Part shown: piece by piece, positions 57,749-64,000 of the stretch
Numbering within the stretch: the stretch's first letter is position 1
How the letters are laid out: the number at the start of each line of letters is the position of its first letter
The notes under the pieces: model-generated
What the model was told of the DNA's origin: nothing
Database searches by the model: none
What the model saw: only the letters and a program-made list of their open reading frames with translations
Source: Streptococcus pseudopneumoniae
Lineage (GTDB): Bacteria; Bacillota; Bacilli; Lactobacillales; Streptococcaceae
DNA: 64,000 nucleotides
NCBI RefSeq assembly: GCF_001073085.1
Contig: NZ_JVFV01000013.1
Span: 62,001 to 126,000 of the forward strand
Reading direction: 5' to 3'
Position numbers and translations under genes: made by a program

Positions 57749-59011
57749 TCATAAACGTTGGATACGTTTGAGCTTACGACTTGTATCCCAATGATAATCT
57801 GAAAATTGTATTTCAGGTTCTTTAAACTCTTTTTGTTGCGCCAAAAGTCGAAACTGCTCTGTAATCGCTGTTTCTACTTGCTCATCTCTTCGACTCAAAC
57901 AAACTTCCACTAACTTCTCAGAGTGTTGCTTGACTTGGTAATCTCCAACATTCTCCACAAAGAGAATACAACGTCTGATAAAGTCAGGATAAATCGTTAC
58001 CTGACCTCCATCTCGTCCATCAAAATAGAAGATGTCGTCAGAACGCCCTTCGACCTTGTCAATCCTTGTGTAATGGGAGCCACATGGGCAAGGATTAGGA
58101 TTTTCAACTAAAATATCATTGAGCTGGTAGCGATAAACAGGCTGACTGCTTCGCTTAAAGTCCGTAATCACTGGATAAAAACGCCGTTCATCCAAGTAGT
58201 GTTTTTCCACAAAAATGATATCTTCATTGAGATGAAGATTGCCAGCTGAGCAAGTACAAGCTAGAAAACCTTCCGTTGCCTGGTAGACTTGGTCAATAAT
58301 CGGCAACTCAAAAGCACTCAAAATTCGCTCTTTATCACTATCTTCCAAGATTTCAGCCACCGAAACGATTTTTTGTGGGTGAATGACTAACTCTCCATCT
58401 TTTAGATGCTTACTCAATTCAATCAACATAGAAGCAGGTGCCACTACAATAGTCGGTTGATAATTGTTGAGACGCTCTATATGCTCATCTGTATTCTTGA
58501 AAATATCAAAGTACTCTAAACGAATAAGTGCCGTATTGATGGTCTGATAGAGTTCATTATCCGCCCTCAGGAAAAAGGCTATGCGGTGCCCAAAAAGTTG
58601 GCCCTTGGGCAACATCTTTGCCAAGATAGCTGCTGCCCACATACTTCTCTCTTTTTCAGTTGTGATAAAGAGTCCCCGGTGTCCAGATGTTCCAGAAGAC
58701 AACCCAACAGCTATTTCTCCTTTAAGCTCTGTAAAATTTCGAGTCTTTTCACTTTCGATTGCCAAAGCCAAGGCCTCGTCTCGATCCACTCCTTGGGTGT
58801 TGAGCTCATTGAAATGACTCATCATAAAAGCCTTATCCATATGATCAAAGTCGTTAGGTACACCATTTTTAAAATAAGGTGACTCACGTTTGAGAAAGTC
58901 CATATAGGCAGCCAGTTGCTTTTTCTGATAGTTTTCTAAAGCTTCTCTAGACTTAAAATTATGAAGCCAACGAGTTTGGAAAAAAGTTTTAAGAAAGGTT
59001 ATTTTTTTCAT
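57749..59011 (-). CDS. PaaK/F390-type adenylate-forming enzyme
   Basis: This 420-aa protein belongs to the adenylate-forming superfamily close to phenylacetate-CoA ligase and coenzyme F390 synthetase. ATP-binding motif SSGTSGHRGLF (near residue 105), VYQATEGFLACTC, and YRYQLNDILVENPNPCPCGS with DKVEGRSDDIFYFDG near the C-terminus are present. It would activate a carboxylic acid as an acyl-adenylate. ATG 59011 is chosen over a TTG at 59026 that has its RBS too close. It overlaps the MBL gene by 23 bp. Confidence 0.8.
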   Translation of the reverse strand: MKKITFLKTFFQTRWLHNFKSREALENYQKKQLAAYMDFLKRESPYFKNGVPNDFDHMDKAFMMSHFNELNTQGVDRDEALALAIESEKTRNFTELKGEIAVGLSSGTSGHRGLFITTEKERSMWAAAILAKMLPKGQLFGHRIAFFLRADNELYQTINTALIRLEYFDIFKNTDEHIERLNNYQPTIVVAPASMLIELSKHLKDGELVIHPQKIVSVAEILEDSDKERILSAFELPIIDQVYQATEGFLACTCSAGNLHLNEDIIFVEKHYLDERRFYPVITDFKRSSQPVYRYQLNDILVENPNPCPCGSHYTRIDKVEGRSDDIFYFDGRDGGQVTIYPDFIRRCILFVENVGDYQVKQHSEKLVEVCLSRRDEQVETAITEQFRLLAQQKEFKEPEIQFSDYHWDTSRKLKRIQRL

Positions 59012-59804
59012 ATAAAATCCGCTCAATCCTTTCTACAGGGTCATGGCTAACTAGCACTTCTATTCCATCCTTTAAAACCTCTTCCAAGAGCTCTGTTCCT
59101 CTGATATAGTCAGCCTTACTATCTTGCACCAAGGAAGGAATCAGATGCATCTGTTTCGTATAGGGTAAAAGGTCAATTCCCCAACAAAGGTCGGCTGCAA
59201 TAAAGAGATCATAGTCTGGAATAAAGAGACAAGCTTGCCCCCTGGCATGCCCATCTATCGAAGCTACAAGGATACTTCCGTCTCCAAAAATATCGATGGT
59301 AGGGCGATACTTAAAGTCAGCATTTTGCTGATCCACCTTAATAACAGTCAACCTTTCCTCAAAAGTAGTCGGCAAAAATTCTTTAAAAATTAAATCTTTT
59401 AGTTTTGGTTTTTTATAAACATCATAGACTTCCTGGGTCAGAATAAAGTTTGCATTCGGAAAGAAGCTAGCCCCTCCCAAATGATCTGGATGTAGATGAG
59501 ACAGCAAGACATAGTTAATTTCTTCTGGTTTAATTCCTTTAGCCTTCAGCAAATGTAAAATCTGATCCTTGTCCGTCATTTGAACAGGCGTTCCTAGACG
59601 GTACAAGCCATAACGAAGTTTCCTCTTAATATCATAGTGATAACCAGTATCATAAAGCAGATAACCCTTTTCTCTATGCTTAATTAAAAAGACACCTGCT
59701 GGGAAAGTCATCTTTCTATTTTTGACACCCTTAAATAGCAAACCAGCATAACTAGTACAATATCCTGCTGGGAAATACTCAATGCTTTCGATAATCTTGG
59801 ACAT
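58989..59804 (-). CDS. metallo-beta-lactamase fold hydrolase (lactonase-like)
   Basis: This 271-aa MBL-fold protein has the zinc motif HLHPDHLGG, IDGHARGQACLF (later His) and AADLCWGIDLLP (Asp). The pattern is closest to AHL-lactonase and related hydrolases that open lactones or thioesters. In this operon it may act as a product-releasing thioesterase/lactonase or offer self-protection. ATG 59804 has AAGGGA 9 nt upstream. It overlaps the dehydrogenase gene by 26 bp. Confidence 0.8.
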   Translation of the reverse strand: MSKIIESIEYFPAGYCTSYAGLLFKGVKNRKMTFPAGVFLIKHREKGYLLYDTGYHYDIKRKLRYGLYRLGTPVQMTDKDQILHLLKAKGIKPEEINYVLLSHLHPDHLGGASFFPNANFILTQEVYDVYKKPKLKDLIFKEFLPTTFEERLTVIKVDQQNADFKYRPTIDIFGDGSILVASIDGHARGQACLFIPDYDLFIAADLCWGIDLLPYTKQMHLIPSLVQDSKADYIRGTELLEEVLKDGIEVLVSHDPVERIERILYEKNNLS

Positions 59805-60759
59805 ATTGCTCAATCCCTTCTGAAATACTAATTTTCGGATGATAACCCAAGCCCTTCTCAGCCTTGCTAATATTCAAAGTTTGACTATAACGAAGCAAGT
59901 AATAGGTATATCGAGTTAGAGGGGGCTCCTCTTTAAGGTTCAAGGTCTTGTATAGAAATTCTAAACTACTAGCAATTCCCGATAATAGAGATGCTGGAAT
60001 TTTTCTATATTTGATTGGATAACCCAGACCTGTCAAACTTTCCTCTAGCAAATCTCTAAAAGCCCTCGGTTCACCATTAGTAATGTTATAAACCTCACCT
60101 TTGGCTTCTGGAGCTTCTATTGCCAAACGGATTGCCAGAGCAACATTTTCCACGCAAGTCATGTCCATGAGCTGGCGCCCATCTCCAATCAAAGGAATTC
60201 CTATTTTTTGACTAAGATTGATCACACGTGGCAAAATACTGGTATCCCCAATCCCAAAAAGCCCCCGAGGTCTCAAGATGATACTCGGAACATCTGGATA
60301 ATCTTTAAAGAGTTTCTCCGAAGCCAATTTACTACGGATATAGTTATTGAGATTATTTTCCTCTGGAGCATCCGTTTCTTTAATACCAAGTTGGTCTTTG
60401 GGTGCAGCATAAATACTGGGTGAGGACACATACACCAAACGTTGAACCCCAGCTTGACGACAAGCTTGGAGAATATATTTAGTTCCTAAAACATTGGCCT
60501 GATAAAAATCTTCCCACGGACCCCAAACTGTTGACAGAGCTCCCGCATGAACGACCAGATCCATCCCCTTGCAAGCCTCTAGCACATCATCAGCTTTGGT
60601 CAAATCACCCTGAAAAAAACTGACCGAAGAATTTTCCAAGGAGCGACCTACCTTACTGTTCCTACCAAAAGCTCGCACTTGGTAACCATGCTCAACTAGT
60701 TCTTTAACAACATATTTTCCAAGAAAACCAGTGGCTCCTGTAACTAATACTTTTTTCAT
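59779..60759 (-). CDS. NAD-dependent epimerase/dehydratase (SDR, 3-beta-HSD type)
   Basis: This 326-aa extended SDR has the Rossmann motif VTGATGFLGKYVVKEL and the active-site YIRSK (YxxxK, about residue 144), with the SSPSIYA Ser upstream. In sterol/OleD-type relatives such enzymes reduce a 2-alkyl-3-ketoacid. A role in reducing the KAS III product is plausible, but sugar modification is also possible. Its ATG overlaps the stop of the glycosyltransferase by one base (TGATG). Confidence 0.8.
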   Translation of the reverse strand: MKKVLVTGATGFLGKYVVKELVEHGYQVRAFGRNSKVGRSLENSSVSFFQGDLTKADDVLEACKGMDLVVHAGALSTVWGPWEDFYQANVLGTKYILQACRQAGVQRLVYVSSPSIYAAPKDQLGIKETDAPEENNLNNYIRSKLASEKLFKDYPDVPSIILRPRGLFGIGDTSILPRVINLSQKIGIPLIGDGRQLMDMTCVENVALAIRLAIEAPEAKGEVYNITNGEPRAFRDLLEESLTGLGYPIKYRKIPASLLSGIASSLEFLYKTLNLKEEPPLTRYTYYLLRYSQTLNISKAEKGLGYHPKISISEGIEQYVQDYRKH

Positions 60760-62030
60760 CACTCTTTCTCCTTAGTTGCTAACAGGCGGTGGATTTCACC
60801 TTCCAATATTTCTGTCGGATGATAAGATTGTGCGACTTGGCGGAGATTCTCCAATTCTGGCCAATTTTCTTTAGCCAATAGCCTATCAAAGGCCTGCCCA
60901 ATCTCCTTGCTATTATCTCTTTTAGCTGTATAAGCAACACCCGCTTCCACACCCCGAACAGCATAATCAAATTGGTCGTAGTCATGAGGCAATATCAAAG
61001 CAGGTTTGCCATAAATAATGCACTGATAAAAGATACCTGCTCCACCATGATGAATGACATAGTCCATCTGAGGAATGTATTCCTTGTAAGGAAGATAAGA
61101 AACAACGGAAAGATTCTCCATCAGATTCTCACACTTGAAAGGTTGTCCACCAACTCCACGAGTCACAAAAAAGTGAAAATCAGGATGTGCTTTAGCTAGT
61201 TGCTTAGTTTGATAGATTAGATTATCTTTGGCCCAAGCTAGTTGCGTCCCACAAGTTACCAAAACCTTCTTGCGATTGGGAAAAGCCGATAAATCTAATG
61301 GATAATCCTCTACAGCCTCAACAGAAGCTCCAGAAGGACCAACCCACTTGTAGTGTTTTGGAAATCCTTTCTTCAACTCCACTTCTTTCATCCCAATACC
61401 TAAGATAGAATAGGGAGAATAAATAGTCTCTTGTCCTTTCTGATTGTAAAGTTTAAAATGATAACGCCTTAAGCGGTCTCGTAATAAAAAAGTTACTATC
61501 CGTTTTCCCAAATGAGTTATTTTTCTTCCAAGAAACTGTTGTAAAACCTGCCAGCTATTCCGGGGAGTCCCCATTCCTCCAAAGAAACAAGGAGGTCCCT
61601 CTGTCGTCTCAATCGCAAACTGGGTCGCCATAGTTGTTATCCACGGAATCCCCATCTGCTCAGCTACAAGTCCACCAGATAGTGTGATAAAGTCCACTAT
61701 GACAATGTCCGGACGATGATTTGTCCATTCTTGGATTAATTGGTCCGAAACTAGGTTTATCAAATCAAGACTAGCAGACAACTGCCGATAGGCTGAAAAA
61801 ATTCCTAACTGCTCCTTATTGTTGGCAGCTTTTTCAAATTCCTTTACGTGTCCTTCTAAAATGGGAAGAACTTGAAAACCAACCGCCTCTGCAACAGCCT
61901 TTTTCTGGGGACCTGTAAATAAACGTATCTCATACTGAGGATTTTGTAATAGTGGTGCAAGTAAATTCATGGTTGGATACAAATGTCCACTTAAAGGAAC
62001 AATCACAACATCGATATTGATTTTCTTCAT
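60759..62030 (-). CDS. glycosyltransferase, GT1/MGT (macrolide-type) family
   Basis: This 423-aa UGT-like enzyme transfers a sugar to a small acceptor. The N-terminal acceptor domain begins IVPLSGHLYPTMNLLAPL. The C-terminal nucleotide-sugar site has HHGGAGIFYQCIIYGKPALI and LPHDYDQFDYAVRGVEAG, the UGT signature with the DQ pair. Homologues glycosylate lipids, macrolides or flavonoids; the acceptor here is unknown. It is the first gene of the operon. The RBS is weak and close to the ATG. Confidence 0.8.
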   Translation of the reverse strand: MKKINIDVVIVPLSGHLYPTMNLLAPLLQNPQYEIRLFTGPQKKAVAEAVGFQVLPILEGHVKEFEKAANNKEQLGIFSAYRQLSASLDLINLVSDQLIQEWTNHRPDIVIVDFITLSGGLVAEQMGIPWITTMATQFAIETTEGPPCFFGGMGTPRNSWQVLQQFLGRKITHLGKRIVTFLLRDRLRRYHFKLYNQKGQETIYSPYSILGIGMKEVELKKGFPKHYKWVGPSGASVEAVEDYPLDLSAFPNRKKVLVTCGTQLAWAKDNLIYQTKQLAKAHPDFHFFVTRGVGGQPFKCENLMENLSVVSYLPYKEYIPQMDYVIHHGGAGIFYQCIIYGKPALILPHDYDQFDYAVRGVEAGVAYTAKRDNSKEIGQAFDRLLAKENWPELENLRQVAQSYHPTEILEGEIHRLLATKEKE

Positions 62031-62064
62031 AATCCTAGCATATCAAATTTTCCAAAAAAGAACT

Positions 62065-62090
62065 ATCGCAAGGATAGTTCTTCTTAAATA
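62065..62090 (-). terminator. intrinsic terminator after the iron alcohol dehydrogenase
   Basis: On the minus strand AAGAACTATC pairs with GATAGTTCTT around CTTGC, followed by TTTT. It separates the alcohol dehydrogenase from the glycosyltransferase operon. Confidence 0.7.
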
Positions 62091-62214
62091 TTATTGGTTT
62101 TAAATCATAGGAATAGTATTTGATTCCCTAGTACATTATTTGAATATTCGGGAGGAATTCGTAATGTAAGAATCTTAAATTTACTATCCCTAAAAAATTC
62201 CAAAGTAGCTTTGC

Positions 62215-63366
62215 TTAGAATAATTCCTTATAGAAAGCAATGGTTTCTTCCAAAGTTGGCATGAATGGATTACCTGGTGCACAAGCATCAATCAAGGCAT
62301 TCTTAGAAAGGTATTCAAAGTCAAAGTCTTTTTCTTCGATACCAAGTTCAGTCAGTTTCTTAGGAATACCGACAGTTTCAGAAAGTTTTTCAATTTCAGA
62401 AATAGCATAAGCAGCACATTCTTCATCTGATTTTCCTTCGATTTGCATACCCAAGGCCTTAGCAACATTACGGAAGGCTACAGGTACACGTTTGGCATTT
62501 TCACGCTCAACAACTGGCAAAAGCATGGCACAGCAAACACCATGAGGCAAGTTATAGACAGCACCCAATTGGTGAGCCATTGAGTGAACATAACCAAGTC
62601 CAGCATTGTTAAAGCTCATTCCTCCAAGGAAGATGGCATTAACCATACCTTCACGAGCTTCGATGTCGTGACCGTTTTCTACTGCACGTGGAAGATATTC
62701 TTTGATTAGCTCGATAGCTCCGATAGAGAGTTTCTTAGTCACATCATAAGCACCTGGTGTTACCAAAGCTTCAACAGCGTGAGTAAGAGCATCCATACCA
62801 GTAGCAGCAGTCAAAGCTTGAGGTTTTGAAACCATCAATTCAGGGTCATTAACAGAGAGAAGAGCAAGACTGTTCTTATCAACCATTACCATTTTAACCT
62901 TACGTTCTTCATCAGTGATAACGTAGTTGATGGTAATTTCTGCTGATGTACCTGCAGTAGTATTGATAGCTACAACAGGAAGGCCTTTTTGAGCAGACTT
63001 ATGCAAACCTTCATAATCCTGTGGCTTACCACCATTAGTCGCGATTACAGAAATACAGCTAGCAGCATCCTGTGGAGAGCCACCACCGACAGAGATGATA
63101 AAGTCACAGTTATGCTCTTTCAAAGCAGCAACCCCATCCATAACATTTTTACAAGTAGGGTTCGGCTCAACATCACTAAAGATAACGTAAGCAATCCCTT
63201 CATCATCTAAAGGTTTTAAAATTTTTGGCAAGATATCACTTGATTCGATATACTTATCTGTCACCAAAAGAGCCTTAGTATAGCCCAACTCCTTAACATA
63301 AGGCCCAACTTCATTTACCACACCTTTACCAATAAGGTTAACTGCTGGAACGTAAAATGTTGCCAT
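62215..63366 (-). CDS. adhB: iron-containing alcohol dehydrogenase
   Basis: This 383-aa Fe-ADH (group III) would interconvert alcohols and aldehydes with NAD(P)H. Motifs are VGGGSPQDAASCISV (nucleotide site), GMDALTHAVEALVT and the C-terminal SMAHQLGAVYNLPHGVCCAM with metal-binding His residues. It matches the stand-alone AdhB-like enzyme of streptococci, not the large AdhE. RBS GGAGG. A terminator at 62065 follows. Confidence 0.92.
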   Translation of the reverse strand: MATFYVPAVNLIGKGVVNEVGPYVKELGYTKALLVTDKYIESSDILPKILKPLDDEGIAYVIFSDVEPNPTCKNVMDGVAALKEHNCDFIISVGGGSPQDAASCISVIATNGGKPQDYEGLHKSAQKGLPVVAINTTAGTSAEITINYVITDEERKVKMVMVDKNSLALLSVNDPELMVSKPQALTAATGMDALTHAVEALVTPGAYDVTKKLSIGAIELIKEYLPRAVENGHDIEAREGMVNAIFLGGMSFNNAGLGYVHSMAHQLGAVYNLPHGVCCAMLLPVVERENAKRVPVAFRNVAKALGMQIEGKSDEECAAYAISEIEKLSETVGIPKKLTELGIEEKDFDFEYLSKNALIDACAPGNPFMPTLEETIAFYKELF

Positions 63367-63530
63367 ATTTTTTCCTCCTTGCGTCTTTCACGCTATATAT
63401 TTAAGTTAATTATATAATATACTTTCTATTTTTTCAAATATTTGTGATTTTTTTAACACATTTTCATAAGAAAAAAGTCCCATATGACCTATAATGAAAA
63501 GCGACAAAACAACTCATTAGAAAGATTCAT

Positions 63531-63686
63531 ATGGAACCATTACATTTTATCACAAAACTACTCGAAATCAAAGACCAAAGCATCAAGATTCTAGATATCA
63601 TCAATATGGTTACTCACAAGGACATCATCGCTAAACTGGATTACAATGCCACATCTTGTCCGGATTGCGAAAGTCAAATGAAGTAA
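63531..63686 (+). pseudogene. ISL3-family (IS1167-like) transposase, truncated N-terminus
   Basis: The first 51 codons encode the N-terminus of an ISL3 transposase (LHFITKLLEIKDQSIKILDI, then SCPDCES, the first Cys pair of its zinc finger). After QMK a TAA occurs and the sequence changes to an IS110-family fragment. The remaining zinc finger and DDE domain are missing. Confidence 0.8.
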
Positions 63687-64000
63687 TTGGACAGTCTGCG
63701 AGTTCGTAAAACAGATAAAATTGACGCTGAAAAGTTGGCTAAATCTCAGCTTGTGCACAATCGTAAACCAACTTGCGTGCAGGAAGAAATTTATCAACAC
63801 CTGCCTGATTTAAGCCGTTTCTATCAAAATATGACTGAAGATCTTGTTCGAGCTAAAAACCGTCTGCACAAGGTCCTTCAAGTCACCTTTCCTGAATGGG
63901 AAAATCTCTTATCCACACCAACTGGAGAACAATATTGGAACTTAGTGATGGCTTTCCCATGCAAAGAGTTTGTATTAAGCCTATCTCAAAGTGACTTGTG
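63687..64000 (+). pseudogene. IS110-family transposase fragment, runs off the window
   Basis: An open frame, in phase with the ISL3 fragment before it, reads SLRVRKTDKIDAEKLAKSQL (the DEDD-type Asp of KTDKID), RFYQNMTEDLVRAKNRLHKV and QVTFPEW, a segment of an IS110 transposase. Its N-terminus is absent and the C-terminus is outside the window. It is the second half of a composite of two decayed IS elements. Confidence 0.8.

Overview
The window is chromosomal DNA of a Mitis-group Streptococcus (S. mitis / S. oralis / S. pneumoniae-like). The evidence is the gene content (gpsA, galU, a class A PBP with an Asn/Ser-rich tail, proS-eep-cdsA-uppS, ctsR-clpC, leuS, valS), extended -10 promoters (TGnTATAAT), RUP/BOX-type small repeats, CiaR-controlled csRNA genes, and insertion sequences and a group II intron resembling those of this group. 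Assignment to species is not possible from sequence reading alone.

Layout. 1-1.3 kb: IS3-family element with a broken orfA. 1.6-3.5 kb: ruvB and a nucleotidyltransferase-like gene, each next to a csRNA gene on the minus strand. 3.5-8.9 kb: a redox cassette, with a three-module flavoprotein reductase and a small FMN reductase facing an OFA-type transporter and an AraC-type regulator. 8.9-9.5 kb: two more csRNA genes, one split by a RUP-like repeat. 9.5-14 kb: two acetyltransferases, a yjdF-like gene with a structured leader, and leuS with a duplicated 3' tag. 14.3-18.1 kb: ferric-iron-type ABC transporter. 18.2-27 kb: gpsA, galU, PBP1b-like, an EamA transporter, dapH-dapL-fthC-rhomboid. 27-33.4 kb: GH1 glycosidase and proS-eep-cdsA-uppS. 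33.5-41.6 kb: HhH protein, T-box leader, flavin reductase, GNAT, an AT-rich membrane-protein gene between two GNAT 3' ends, a TPR/HhH protein, RhuM, valS. 41.6-42.9 kb: a decayed antisense group II intron between valS and its terminator. 43-48 kb: YoaK-like protein, Ser-rich lipoprotein, small membrane protein, a structured intergenic element, and a nadR-pnuC-NUDIX NAD salvage operon. 48.2-51.2 kb: ctsR-clpC with a CtsR operator. 51.2-54.2 kb: thiamine/HMP ABC transporter under a TPP riboswitch. 54.3-56.7 kb: cardiolipin synthase and an IS200-type element. 56.8-62 kb: a five-gene, translationally coupled operon (glycosyltransferase, SDR, MBL hydrolase, PaaK/F390-type adenylating enzyme, KAS III). 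62.2 kb to end: iron alcohol dehydrogenase, then an ISL3 remnant fused to an IS110-family fragment.

Most worth a second look: the 56.8-62 kb operon, which looks like a small specialised-metabolite or glycolipid pathway of unknown product; the 3.5-8.9 kb flavoprotein cassette, which resembles hydroxycinnamate/enoate reductase systems; the four csRNA genes including one carrying an inserted repeat; and the valS T-box, which sits 4.6 kb upstream of valS. Two places (leuS and a GNAT gene) carry duplicated 3'-end tags, suggesting gene replacement or insertion by homologous recombination.
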